The notes under the pieces: model-generated
Told to the model about the DNA's origin: nothing
Seen by the model: the letters and a program-made list of their open reading frames with translations, nothing else
The model's database searches: none
In this document: piece by piece, positions 40,901 to 49,220 of the stretch
Layout of the letters: the number at the start of each line of letters is the position of its first letter
Position numbering within the stretch: the first letter of the stretch is position 1
Assembly: GCA_030248225.1 (NCBI GenBank)
Contig: JASANE010030260.1
Location: 1 to 64,000, forward strand
Direction of reading: 5' to 3'
Length of the DNA: 64,000 nt
From: Trileptium ribeirensis
Lineage: Eukaryota; Nematoda; Enoplea; Enoplida; Thoracostomopsidae
Program-made: the position numbers and the translations under genes

Positions 40901-42470
40901 CACGATTTTCGCCGGAACCGGAATTCCGGTTACTCCCTGATATATATACAAGTATTAGGTTATAACACTATGTTTTCGCATTAGAAATAGTGGTAATTAA
41001 TGTTTAAAATGATTTTGCGCACAGAAAACATAAATTTAGAGACACCGAACATTTTTTGATTTAGCTGAACATGTGGGATTTGGAAAGTGGGTCCCACTTT
41101 GGACAGGCTAGATATATACAAAATGCACACATCTAGTTTAGATTTTTGGTAAACTATACAGTTAGTGAGTACAAAATGTTGTATATAAATTTGGCAAGTC
41201 CGCTACAACTGGGTTTTTTCTCATCATCTGTAGACAAAGAGCTAATACGGATGATTAAATTTGACCATTTTCATATGTTTCACGGACTCGTTTATTCATA
41301 AACTTTACCGGCTCAATTAATTCATAATTAACATTCCATGACGCAGCTAATACCGTCAACCATATTAACACAGTCACACATAGTGATTGTTATTTGGGTT
41401 GCGCCTAAACGATCATAGACATAATAATACATCTGCCATTAATAACTAGTGAAGCTCGCTTGCGAGCCAGAATTCGAGTGGTGAGAACAATCCCCCGAAA
41501 TCTGTTGTAGAAAGCATACACAAACAAAGCCTACGCCTACACACAGTACGCAGGTGCAGCATTATATAAACCGTGAGTGATGAGTCATACCTACGCCCGC
41601 CTCTTTTGATAGCCAACGTATGCACTAGACAAAACATCATACAGCGAGTACAAAAACAATCAACTTAATCAAATTTAATAATTCAATAAAACCCTAAATT
41701 CACCGTGAAAAGAACGTTAAAGAATTCAAACCGACACTTAGAAAAAACTCATTTTTCATACCATGTATGAAGCAGAAGTGTGAAAAATATTTGCCACACA
41801 ATATTTTTGACACTCGCAATCAGCTTGTTGGCCCAGAAAACCCCATAGCCGACACTAAAACCAACAATAAACACACATTTAGGTGCACTTCCCACGATTT
41901 TTCACCAAATATGAAATTTGGCGCCAACTATAAGCTTATAGACTCCAGATTGGTAAGTAGTTGAAAAACTTTTATATATCATTGTAAAGCCCTGGTAAAG
42001 CTACATTGAATAGGCCTATTAGTTTGCGGATACATCGTTTACTTATTGAGAGAAGTCGCAGAAACTGGAGGGGTGCCCGAAAAATGGGCCAAAATGACGT
42101 CATTTTGCCCCTTAACTTTTCCCACGGGAAAAAATTCAAAAATCGGGCTCCGTCATTACACCTAAATCGACCATTGCGGTTCGAATGAGCTATCTTATAT
42201 CAATATCCGCCCAACCGTTATCGAGATCCAGGTGCGACAGACACACACACAGACAAGACCTCCTCAACCCCCCTCCAGAGCCAAAATTGAAAATTCTCGT
42301 TCCATTCGCTCGTTTACTCGAATTCAACTACGTTATGCAATCATATTTCGCATGAATTTATAGAAAATTGCAATACAAGGCAACTTACTTATTATCATTT
42401 TTCTGCGCGTTGCATGAGGTTCTTCTGTATAAGACCAGTCAAATTCATTACGAGAGACCCGTTGACCCAT
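19806..42470 (-). CDS. DEGS1: Sphingolipid delta-4 desaturase (DEGS1 family), nine exons
   Basis: The family introduces the 4,5-trans double bond into dihydroceramide to make ceramide, at the ER membrane, using a di-iron centre held by histidines. Exons in order are 42470-42389, 35488-35384, 33073-32949, 29918-29825, 25888-25755, 24349-24170, 20997-20893, 20538-20362 and 19973-19806. All junctions are GT/AG and all phases match, giving 1170 bases and 389 residues. The product shows HEVSH (89-93), HIEHH (128-132) and HVEHH (259-263), the same positions I recall for human DEGS1. It also has GHFISEHY in exon 6 and hydrophobic segments near 45-61, 66-88 and 183-222. The N-terminus MGQRVSR fits an N-myristoylation signal. 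The start has an A at -3 and G at +4. Human DEGS1 is 323 residues, so about 66 C-terminal residues are extra. Several introns are packed with repeats. Confidence 0.93.
20362..20538 (-). CDS. DEGS1: Desaturase exon 8
   Basis: It encodes residues 276-334: [20 protein letters not shown], then [14 protein letters not shown], matching the human C-terminal region that ends shortly after the PYxRxKR motif. Here the frame continues past that point ([16 protein letters not shown]) into a further exon. The donor is GTAAGT. Confidence 0.92.
20893..20997 (-). CDS. DEGS1: Desaturase exon 7, third histidine box
   Basis: It encodes residues 241-275: [20 protein letters not shown], with [10 protein letters not shown] directly after. 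HVEHH at 259-263 is histidine box 3. Human DEGS1 has Asn where this protein has Val260. It is in phase 0 at both ends. The acceptor is GTTAG and the donor is GTGAGT. Confidence 0.96.
22038..24055. repeat. 295-bp tandem array, seven units
   Basis: The landmark GCCGCCATGTGTCC recurs at 22081, 22376, 22671, 22966, 23261 and 23556, exactly 295 bases apart, with only scattered single-base changes between units. A seventh unit from 23850 is much more diverged (perhaps 75-80%). No open frame spans a unit. It lies wholly in desaturase intron 6. Confidence 0.97.
24170..24349 (-). CDS. DEGS1: Desaturase exon 6, membrane pair
   Basis: It encodes residues 181-240: [19 protein letters not shown], a second hydrophobic stretch, and then [16 protein letters not shown], corresponding to the conserved LHPxxGHFIxEHY segment. 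It is in phase 0 at both ends. The acceptor is TTTTTAG and the donor is GTGAGC. Confidence 0.95.
25100..25520. repeat. GC-richer dispersed repeat in intron 5
   Basis: Blocks such as 'ATCTGGGxTCTxCATTCGxTGA' and AAAATTTTGCCA with GC-rich flanks recur at 42985-43110. They suggest a dispersed repeat, but its limits and class are unclear. Confidence 0.4.
25755..25888 (-). CDS. DEGS1: Desaturase exon 5
   Basis: It encodes residues 137-180: [10 protein letters not shown], then [17 protein letters not shown], matching the DxDIPT and [10 protein letters not shown] segments of DEGS1. The acceptor is GTTACAG and the donor is GTAAAC. Confidence 0.95.
27351..28338 (+). repeat. Dispersed repeat family A, copy 2
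   Basis: It aligns with copy 1 from its first to its last block but holds one fewer 350-bp internal unit (landmarks at 27725 and 28069). It lies in desaturase intron 4 and in the same orientation as the other copies. Confidence 0.85.
28748..28815 (+). repeat. tRNA-like module, possible SINE head
   Basis: CCCAGTGGTTTGAGCAC (A-box-like, about 28755-28771) and GGTTCGAATCC (B box, 28797-28807) have tRNA-like spacing, followed by CTTTTT. The acceptor-stem ends do not pair convincingly, so a working tRNA gene is unlikely. It lies in desaturase intron 4. Confidence 0.4.
29825..29918 (-). CDS. DEGS1: Desaturase exon 4, second histidine box
   Basis: It encodes residues 105-135 plus one base of codon 136. 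[20 protein letters not shown] followed by HRYLG is a family hallmark; HIEHH at 128-132 is histidine box 2. The acceptor is TTCTTCAG and the donor is GTAAGT. A Merlin-like transposon lies 29 bases upstream of this exon in intron 3 (starting at 29947). Confidence 0.95.
29947..31357 (+). mobile_element. Merlin-like DNA transposon with 227-bp inverted ends
   Basis: Inverted repeats at 29948-30174 and 31131-31357 start GGCGGAGGTGAAGC and are about 90% identical. They are flanked by an 8-bp direct repeat GGTAAAAT (29939-29946 and 31358-31365), or 9 bp with one mismatch. Ends starting with GG and 8-9 bp duplications fit the Merlin superfamily. An internal plus-strand frame (30268-30618) encodes [20 protein letters not shown] and GVLKRKRCC, which resembles the start of Merlin transposases. 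The rest of the transposase is not recognisable. It sits in desaturase intron 3, whose exon 4 begins 29 bases from its left end. Confidence 0.8.
30268..30618 (+). pseudogene. Merlin-like transposase N-terminal remnant
   Basis: The second half of this 116-residue frame has the pattern 'DxxxLFxFxxDNAGCxNxLxxxGVLKRKRxC', as in the zinc-ribbon start of IS1016/Merlin transposases. No DDE catalytic block follows in any frame that I can read before the right inverted repeat. Confidence 0.5.
32230..32840. repeat. Dispersed repeat, copy paired with 33960-34940
   Basis: The blocks AATGCGTTTTCGCATCCAAT, AAAGGCACAAATAGAG, GAAGTTGAGTTATGCGT and AATGAGAATTCT appear here in the same order as at 34750-34935, with about 75% identity. 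Both copies are in desaturase intron 2-3 territory, on either side of exon 3. Confidence 0.65.
32949..33073 (-). CDS. DEGS1: Desaturase exon 3, first histidine box
   Basis: It encodes residues 64-104, including [25 protein letters not shown] at 89-93 is histidine box 1, and the NHS-TLAIHE context is strongly conserved in DEGS1/2. The acceptor is CTTTCAG and the donor is GTTTGT. Confidence 0.95.
33960..34680. repeat. Decayed 160-bp tandem repeat, four units
   Basis: The phrase GAACAAAATGAGCxCAAC recurs at about 33977, 34154, 34315, 34475 and 34637. Each is followed by a conserved order of blocks (GGAGATATGACCAATTTAGT, GGGATGCCAAGGGCCCATTT, then a CTGCCTGGCxGGTGAGGT block). A related single unit lies near 32340-32480. 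Confidence 0.8.
34681..34940. repeat. 3' part of the second copy of the 32.2-kb repeat
   Basis: It shares its block order with 32640-32830. Together with the tandem units directly before it, it suggests an element whose interior expanded by tandem duplication. Confidence 0.6.
35384..35488 (-). CDS. DEGS1: Desaturase exon 2
   Basis: It encodes residues 29-62 with split codons at both ends. It starts [10 protein letters not shown], the counterpart of the YPEIKxL segment of DEGS proteins, and then gives the first membrane segment. The acceptor is TTTTAG and the donor is GTACAT. Confidence 0.92.
36720..38390. repeat. About 165-bp degenerate satellite, ten units
   Basis: Blocks like CACTTTACGTGACATAGGATA, then CTCAAACTGACACTTGTAG, AATCACAATTTTGACGATCT and ACCGAGAGCAACCATTTTTC recur in the same order. 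The CGTGAC landmark is near 36752, 36922, 37092, 37260, 37427, 37595, 37758, 37918, 38063 and 38212. Units differ by perhaps 15-25%, and unit length falls from about 170 to about 150 along the array. It lies in desaturase intron 1. Confidence 0.93.
39427..39491. other. Near-perfect hairpin in desaturase intron 1
   Basis: GAGAACTCACAAAC pairs with GTTTGTGAGTTCTC, extended outward by GTTCTC/GAGAAC. The roughly 20-base loop itself holds a TTG/CAA mini-stem. The size (about 65 bases) is similar to a miRNA precursor, but no expression evidence is visible. Confidence 0.5.
39878..40939 (+). mobile_element. hAT-like MITE with CCGGAA-rich ends
   Basis: The ends are CAGGGAATAACCGGAA and, inverted, CAGGGAGTAACCGGAA. 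They are flanked by an exact 8-bp target duplication ATATATAT (39870-39877 and 40940-40947). The CAGGG terminus and 8-bp duplication are hallmarks of hAT elements. Both ends carry degenerate CCGGAA hexamer runs in opposite orientation. The 1.06-kb interior has no transposase-like frame. It lies in desaturase intron 1. Confidence 0.82.
41444..42337 (+). repeat. Dispersed repeat family A, diverged copy 3
   Basis: The start (AACTAGTGAAGC) and end (TCGAATTCAACTACGTTATG) resemble the other copies. The tail has the GGTTCGAATGAGC, 'CCAACCGTTATCGAGATCC' and CA-run blocks. The middle is different. It ends about 50 bases from desaturase exon 1. Confidence 0.55.
42389..42470 (-). CDS. DEGS1: Desaturase exon 1 (start codon)
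   Basis: It encodes residues 1-27 and the first base of codon 28, beginning [19 protein letters not shown], which matches the conserved DEGS N-terminus. The donor is GTAAGT. The context at the start codon (caaaATGG) is favourable. The exon lies only about 50 bases from the end of a dispersed repeat at 41444-42337. Confidence 0.9.
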
Positions 42471-42959
42471 TTTGCTAAATTATACTAATCTAAAAACTGC
42501 CGACCATACTATGTAAACATAAGAGCTAGAACGACACAAAAAAATCTATTCGCTGAACAAACAAATAGATCGACGATAAGACAAGGTGTCTCCAGGGAGG
42601 GGGCTTGATTATCGAGCTTATTCGGGATTTTGACGGTAACACCATCTCACGCATATCAGCTAAATCTTTGCAACTCCATAATCAACCGCCACGCATAAAG
42701 ATGCATATGACAGATTGTTTGCAAATTACGAATGTTATAGGATAAGCTGAATCAGAACTCATTTAACCTGGTGTGCATTACTTTTACAAATTTTGCCTAC
42801 AAATACTTCAGTCCGAAGTTTAAAGATTAAGCACATTCCACATAATAAGTAATTTCGAGTAATTTACAATGCTTCAAGGTTTTAAATATAAAGTGCTACT
42901 AGCACCACGCATTGTGTTTGTAATTCTGGTGAAGCGTAGTATATTGCAATTAAATACAA

Positions 42960-43130
42960 CCCAACGCTGCCACGATACGTGTTCCTGGTGTGGTGCCAGG
43001 ATATCTGGGTTCTCCATTCGTTGAAAATTTTGCCAGAGGTGAGCACGAACCAGGGCCTCTCGGTTCGGATTTGGAGGTGGGCGAATTTTGCCAGCGACAT
43101 GAACAGGGGCCCCTTGACTTGAAGCAGGGG
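42960..43130. repeat. Second copy of the 25.1-kb repeat
   Basis: It shares 'ATCTGGGTTCTCCATTCGTT', GAAAATTTTGCCA and the GGTTCxGAT blocks with 25130-25230. It lies between desaturase exon 1 and the gypsy 5' LTR. Confidence 0.4.
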
Positions 43131-43280
43131 AGGTGGTTTTGAAATGTATAAAACGCTAAAATTGTCAATAAACAGCCTCAAACATGGTGCTAAATTGTTT
43201 CTCTTACGGTTAAAACCAATTTTTGCTGAAATTAAAAAATGTTTGTTTTCAGAAAACGATTTTTGGAAAAAAATTTGTAA

Positions 43281-43494
43281 TGTTACATATCAGACATGCA
43301 TCATAACAAACAACATAGCTAGTCTGTGACGTTTGTACGTGGGTTCGCACTTCCGCCCACGTATGACGCAATAATAAATGTATTTTTGTAATAATTTCTG
43401 TATATAAACTATTGTATTATTCGTAATAAATCACTTGTTTCCCTTCGCTCGTGCTCGCCTCTGAATTGATACGTAGTTTGAATTAACTTCAACA
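43281..43494 (+). repeat. 5' LTR
   Basis: It starts TGTTAC and ends CAACA, and matches 47727-47942. It holds a 7-bp stem ACGTGGG/CCCACGT around 43337-43362, a TATAAA-like stretch near 43400 and an AATAAA signal near 43422, consistent with promoter and polyadenylation functions. Confidence 0.88.
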
Positions 43495-43495
43495 T

Positions 43496-43510
43496 TGGTG
43501 AACCCGACGT
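43496..43510 (+). other. Primer binding site, tRNA-Trp type
   Basis: TGGTGAACCCGACGT directly after the 5' LTR matches the complement of the tRNA-Trp 3' end (TGGTGACCCCGACGT) with one mismatch. CsRn1-type elements are known for a tRNA-Trp primer. Confidence 0.75.
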
Positions 43511-43760
43511 TTATTTTCGCCAGCTTTAATTCATCGTCGTTATCTACCGATCAGTTTTTTTTCAGCGGACTTGTTTATTTCCGACTTTGAGTCTTGTTTA
43601 GCTTTCAAAAGTTTTCTAGCAAGGTTCTGATTTCGTAAGCACAAACACTCCGGTTCTAAGTGGTCGGTCAACCGTAGCAACGAGTCCCTTCATCATCGCG
43701 GACCGATTCGAACAATCGTACATATCAAGCAACCGGTGAATCCACACCTACAATCGAGCG

Positions 43761-44578
43761 ATGCAACAAGGGGAAGTCAGCAAATCGGGTGACGCCCTCA
43801 TAGCCGGTGCTGCAATAAAGTTGCCGCCCTTTTGGCCGTCCCATCCAGAACTTTGGTTTGTCAGAGCTCTGATCGATGCCCAACTCGCGACGATTGGGAT
43901 CGTTGCGCAACAAACGAAATTTTTCTACGTCATCGGTTCGTTGGCCCCCGAGCATGCAACCCAGGTTCGAGATTTACAGCTCAAACTTTTGACTTCGTGC
44001 TCCGAGAGCATTTGGTCCAGCGTCTGTCAGGGTCCGAGCAACGGTGACTGCAACAAATCCTCACGGCAGAAGAGCTGGGCGACCGCAAACCGAGCCAGCT
44101 ACCCCGCCATATGCGACAATTGCTGCGGGCACAACAGTCAGCCCTCGATGACTCCATCCTACGACAACTGTTCCTCCAGCGACTTCCAACACAAGTTCAA
44201 GTCGTCGTAGCCGCTTCCGAGAATCCTACGGTGGAGGCAGCTGCCGCTTTGGCCGACAGAGTTATGGAGATGGTTCCTAGGACCGCAACCGTAACATCAG
44301 TCGCAACCGACGATTCCGTTTCGAGCGAGCTCAAGTCTCTGCGATCAGAAGTTCGTGAGCTTCGACAACTGGTATCGAGCCTTGCCGTTGATCGACGACG
44401 TCCTCGACACCGATCGCGAAGCGGTTCAAATCGTGCCCAAAACTGTAGCAAGCCCGGCGGTCGTTCATATTCGAGTGACGACGACAGCATCTGCCGGTAC
44501 CATTCGACATTCGGTCCAGAGGCGAAAAGGTGTCGTGCGCCGTGCAAGCTGGCGGGAAACGAAATCGCGAGACACTAG
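43761..44578 (+). pseudogene. gag of the gypsy element, frameshifted
   Basis: The capsid region begins near 43761 with LPPFWPSHPELWFVRA (family 'LPPFW..rP..WF.q.E') and continues to LAPEHATQVRDL. The frame shifts near 43975, and the continuing frame has a stop at 44045-44047. Capsid then resumes (LRQLFLQRLPTQVQ) and ends with a CRYHSTFG...CRAPC nucleic-acid-binding motif near 44492-44550. It is inactive. Confidence 0.85.
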
Positions 44579-45134
44579 CCACGACAAGCTCCGCAAAAGA
44601 TTATTCTTTGTCGTGGACCACAAATCCGGACACCGATTCCTCATCGACACCGGTGCCCAAGTCAGTGTCCTCAAGGCTTCGCCAAGCGACCGACGCCTCC
44701 CTCGATCGACGCCGGCGCTTCAAGCGGCGAACAATTCAACAATCCAAACGTATGGTCAGCGACCCACCACGCTGGATTTGGGGATCAAACGCATCATTCG
44801 ATGGGTGTTCATCATCGCCGATGTCACACAATCAATCATTGGCGCCGATCTCCTCGCGCATTTCGATTTAATCCCCGATATTCGCCGCTGCCAACTCCGC
44901 GATGGTGTCACCGACCAATCGGTTCAAGGGTCGCGGGCGACAGTCGAGTCGCTCAAACTGTCAGCTTCGGTCGCCGACGCGTCGCTCGCCGCAGTTCGAG
45001 CAAATACTCCAACGATTCCCGCGACACACGACATGATTAGCATTCACGTCAAAAGTTCGTCACAGTGCGCGCCATCACATCGACACAAGTGGACCTCTAG
45101 TCCACTGCCGCCCTTGCCGCCGCAATCCCAGTAA
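44560..45134 (+). pseudogene. Aspartic protease region of the gypsy element
   Basis: An open frame carries the active-site motif DTGAQ with the Asp-Thr-Gly-Ala codons at 44646-44657. It is followed about 60 residues later by FIIADVTQSIIGADLL (44807-44860), the conserved ILG-x-DFL flap and helix region of retroelement proteases. The catalytic motif looks intact, though the polyprotein around it is broken. Confidence 0.85.
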
Positions 45135-45790
45135 GCTGAAAGCGGCGAAGGATGAATTCAACCACATGTTGGAGCTCGGCATAATTCGACCGTCGTCGAG
45201 CTGCTACTCATCATCGGTCCACATGGTTCCAAACGCAAACGGCAACTGGAGGCCCTGTAGCGAGTATCGTGCGCTCAACAACGCAACGGTCCCAGATCGC
45301 TATCCAATACCGCACATCCAGGACTTTACGACGTCACCGGCCGGTAAATGCGTCTTCTATAAGATCGACTTGGTTCACGCGTACTATCAAATCCCGGTCG
45401 CCGACGAGGACATCCCAAAACAGCATTGGCGACGCCGTTCGGTCTTTTCGAGTTCGTCAGGATGCCGTTCGGTCTCCGCAACGCCGCGCAGACGTTTCAA
45501 CAGTTCATCGACCAAATCGTGCTCGGTGACGACTTCTGCTAAGCCTACCTCGACGACATCCTGGTGGCAAGTGCCAACGACGACGAGCACCGTGAGCATG
45601 TCGAAGCGTTGTTCAAACGACTGGACGACCACGGAATGTCGATGAACCCGCAAAAGTGTACGTTCGGCGTCCAATCGCTACAATTCCTCTGCCATCACGT
45701 CGACGCAAACGGGATACGGCCGGTCGAATCCAAGGTGCAAGCAATCCCAAAACTTCCCACTTCCCAAAACCAAACGAAAGCTTCAGGAAT
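45135..45790 (+). pseudogene. Reverse transcriptase of the gypsy element, broken
   Basis: The start (EFNHMLELGIIRPSSSCYSS), the RYPIPHIQDF block and the first catalytic block (FYKIDLVHAYYQIPV) are in one frame to about 45417. There is then a frameshift, after which PFGLFEF- and NAAQTFQ-type sequence continues. A TAA at 45540-45542 lies directly before the second catalytic block AYLDD (YLDD at 45546-45557). Further shifts follow near 45780. Confidence 0.88.
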
Positions 45791-46360
45791 ATCTCGGCAT
45801 GCTCAACTTTCAATCACCGGTTCATTCCTCGCTGCGCCGAAATCACCATGCCTCTCAATGCCATGGCCAGCGAGGCAAAGTCCACAAAAACAATTCAATG
45901 GACTAAGAAAACAGTTTTGTCATTCGAGGCATCCAAAAAGGCCCTCGCAGAAGCAACGCTACTCGTACACCTGGTGGCCAACACCCCATTCAGCATAGTG
46001 GTCGACGCCTCCAATACTGCTATTGTAGCTGTCGTTCAACAGCAAGCAAAGGACCGATGGCAACCGCTGTCGTTCTTTTCCAAAAAGCTAACACCGTCAC
46101 AAACACGTTACAGCACGTTTGGACGCGAGCTGTTAGCGGTATACGAAGCGGTCAAACATTTTCGCTGTATGGCCGGGGGACGCGACTTCTTCATAATAAC
46201 CGACCACAAGCCACTAACATTTGCACTGTCTTCTCGATCCGAACGACAGTCACCGATGGAACGCCGCCATCTGTCATTTATTGCCGAATTTACGACAGAT
46301 ATCCGACACGTCAGCGGCAAAGAAAATATGCGCTCTCTCGAATTTCTCAAGTGACAACGT
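45791..46360 (+). pseudogene. RNase H region of the gypsy element
   Basis: The frame carries the tether region and then SIVVDASN from about 45992, QPLSFFSKKLTPSQTRYSTF, GRELLAVYEAVKHFR, ITDHKPLTFAL and the RHVSGKEN end. These are standard gypsy RNase H blocks. They lie in one open frame, so this is the best-preserved domain. Confidence 0.85.
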
Positions 46361-46429
46361 CAATCAACAACGACGACCTTGGTGCAGCGCAAAGCAACGA
46401 CGAACAACTTAAAGAGTTGCGTCAAAGTC

Positions 46430-47360
46430 AAAACACGTCTCTGCAGTTAGCCGAAGTCGTCGTGCCATGTGCGACGAAGCCAACCATATGCGACACCTCA
46501 CCTGGAACCGCGAGGCCGTACCTCCCAGTTACTTTTCGACGAACAGCATTCAACTCGCTGTACATGTTGTCTCATCCGGGAGTCCGAACATCCCAACAAT
46601 TGGCAACCGATCGATTCGTGTGGCCCGGTATCAACCGGGACGTGCGATAATAGACTCGATGCTGCGTTCCCTGTCAACGCTCAAAGGTTCACCGCCACAC
46701 CGTCTCCCCACTTGGACAATATTCGAGTCCATCCCACCGTTTCGATCACATCAACATCGACATTGTCGGTCCTCTGCCGCAATCGAACGGGTATTCTTAT
46801 CTGCTAACGATCATCGACCGTTTCACTCGATGGCCTAAGCAATTCCAATCGCCAACATCACTGCCGAAACTGTGGCAATCGCCCTTCTCGATGTTTGGAT
46901 TGCTCGGCTTGGAGTACCCTCGTTCATCACAACCGACCGAGGTTGGCAGTTCGAGTCGTCGCTCTTCAAAGAACTGTGACGAATCCTAGGTACAACGCAT
47001 TTCCGAACGACAGCCTATCACCCAATCGCTAATGGGTTGGTGGAGCGTTTTCACCGGCAGCTAAAAGCTTCAATCAAAGCCCATTCCGACAATCAGCGTT
47101 GGACAGAGGTGCTACCGGTGGCACTTCTGGGCATTCGTTCGACAATGAAGCCCGACATCAACGGAACCGTAGCCGAGATGGTTTACGGAACAACGCTGCG
47201 ATTGCCTGGTCAAATGTTTGGGTCAAATCCGTGCCAATCGCTACCCGATCCGTCTTCATTCGTGGCCCGTCTCCGCAAGGATATGAACGACATCGCGCCG
47301 GCGGTAACACGATGCGCCGAACAAATCCACCTACATCTGACCATCAGCTGAATTCGTCTT
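46430..47360 (+). pseudogene. Integrase of the gypsy element, broken
   Basis: An N-terminal zinc-region remnant (HPGVRTSQQLATDRFVWPGI) lies near 46573-46640. The catalytic core follows: INIDIVGPLP near 46750, [11 protein letters not shown] near 46926-46960 and the Glu block NGLVERFHRQLK near 47030-47066. A frameshift near 46834 and a TGA at 46977-46979 break it. The C-terminal GTTLRLPGQMF block is still readable. Confidence 0.86.
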
Positions 47361-47726
47361 TGTTCGCGTCGACGCTGGGCGGAGGCCCCTGCAATTTCCG
47401 TAAAATGGATCATACCGCGTCGTGAAGTGCTCCGACAAGCATTTCGTCATGGATTTGGCTGGAAAACCGAGTCGATATCAATTGATCACCTAAAGCCAGC
47501 GCACATCGAAATGGCTTCCGATGAGACAATGAAGAGGTTACTCGATTCACCACAACAGCCAGCTGTTGACTCCGAAGCCACCGTGCGAAGGACGATACGG
47601 TTCAGCCGCCCGGTTCGACTGCCCGTTCGCTTTTAACTTCAGTCTGATGGAGGAGCACTCTAGAGGACATACGTCACTCTACCTACACCGATGCCAGATT
47701 GTCTGACAGCATGTGATGACGAAAAT

Positions 47727-47942
47727 TGTGCAATGAAGCAACGACATGCACCATAACAACAATATAGCTAGCCTATGATGTTTGTACGTGGGTTCGCACT
47801 TCCGCCCACGTATGACGCAATAATAATTGTACATTTGTAATAATTTCTGTATATAAACTATTGTGTTATTCGTAATAAATCACTTGTTTCTTTTCGCTCG
47901 TCCTCGCCTCTGAATTGTTACATAGCTTAAATTAACTTCAAT
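47727..47942 (+). repeat. 3' LTR
   Basis: It matches 43281-43494, including the ACGTGGG/CCCACGT stem and the AATAAA near 47876. The first 20 or so bases are more diverged. The exact outer end is uncertain by a few bases. Confidence 0.85.
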
Positions 47943-49080
47943 CGCGTACAACGCTAATACGGTACGCGGTACCGTTTGTTTTCGCCGATTGGGCGTAGTA
48001 TATGTTTATGAATATTTACTTGTTTTGATATAGTGAATTTGGAATTTGAATTATAATTATGTTATTTTGGAGTTTTGAAAGGGGTGGCCTAGCTAGGGAG
48101 TTTCGACGTGTCGTTTTAAAAAACAGTTGTTTAACGTGTCGCTGGCAAATTGCGTCTTGGATATAGACAAGTTCATTTTATCGAGAATATGACTACATGT
48201 TTGGATGGAGTATTACTTATTAGAGTATTACTTTAAAGAGCTCCTAGCTAGCGTTATTCAATATCTACTTACGTTGCTTTATAGCGTATATTTGTAACGT
48301 TCGAGTTTTCGTAATATAAATATTCTTTTGGTTGTCGGAAATGATTATGAGGAGAGATCTTTAAGAGAGAATTTTAAGCGTATCCCGAATAGTCGGAAGT
48401 GCTGAATTTTTCACTTGGCGGGTTTTTCCGCTTCGCTTAACTATTGTAATTATTTCACCTAATACTGTGGCTATCTGCACTCCTTAAGCGTTTGTTAACG
48501 GCCTTGAACGAGTAATTCTCAGGAATATGCCTGTGCAGTGCGAAGAGTAGTGTGTGCTCGATTGCATCTCTGTTAAATAGTTCACTGATATGACGTATGG
48601 TTTTTTAAAGCACGTCTGTGTCTAGTTAATTTGTCATCGTAACCCGTAATGCGAGTTTCTAAAGACAACTAGAAGTCCATGCGTAGTTTTTGGTGGAACG
48701 TATCAGCAAACTGGTGTTGTCATAGTGTGGGTAACTATCATGATGTATACTACTAGTGAGCAGTAATAAAGGGAGTCATATGTGGAGGCCACGTCGCGCT
48801 ACAATCGTGTAGATATCCCGTTGCCATTTGGAACTTTGTTGTATTGGAGAATAAACACTTGTAACTACTGGGCTGTCTTTGATATCATTGCAAGAGAGCG
48901 TAATAAAGTTAATAGGCAATTCACAATTTGGTTAAATTCCCACTGGAATAGGAGAAGCAAGCTTGGAGTTATCACCGCTTCCATGGTATGCCTGACCACA
49001 ATCTCGCGCACCCCAGTTACTAGAGAATTAAAGTATATACTTGGTGGCCAGGATTGTAACTAAATTGTAACACTGGTGTG
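47943..49080. other. Intergenic DNA without recognised features
   Basis: A 93-codon frame at 48782-49063 has no family signature. Nothing else is supported. Confidence 0.45.
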
Positions 49081-49098
49081 TTATAGTAGTCTCTGTGG

Positions 49099-49154
49099 GT
49101 CGGAGCGTAGCGTAACACGAAGATACACTGCCGTGAAAGAAATGCAGCTCCGAC
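49099..49154. other. Stem-loop GTCGGAGC/GCTCCGAC
   Basis: An 8-bp perfect inverted repeat encloses a 40-base loop. It lies just before the tandem hairpin cluster at 49221-49328. Confidence 0.45.
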
Positions 49155-49220
49155 ACGCCACTTCAACAATTAGAATCCAGGATTAGGCAAGACTCCGTTC
49201 AAGCTGTGACCATATGTTGC

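Larger units (their letters stand above)
43281..47942 (+). mobile_element. Degenerate Ty3/gypsy LTR retrotransposon, CsRn1-like
   Basis: This full-length element is about 4.66 kb with two LTRs of about 215 bases, roughly 90% identical by eye. Order is LTR, primer site, gag, protease, reverse transcriptase, RNase H, integrase, LTR, as in Ty3/gypsy. The primer site resembles the 3' end of tRNA-Trp, and the Gag zinc motif is CxxH...C...C rather than classic CCHC; both are features of the CsRn1/Kabuki lineage. Several frameshifts and stops interrupt the coding region. No clear target-site duplication remains. GC content is clearly higher than in the flanks. It lies about 0.8 kb upstream of the desaturase start codon, on the opposite strand. 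Confidence 0.92.

Noticed and set aside
45387..45674. Antisense frames in the gypsy element
   Set aside because: These are shadows of the GC-richer pol region on the other strand.
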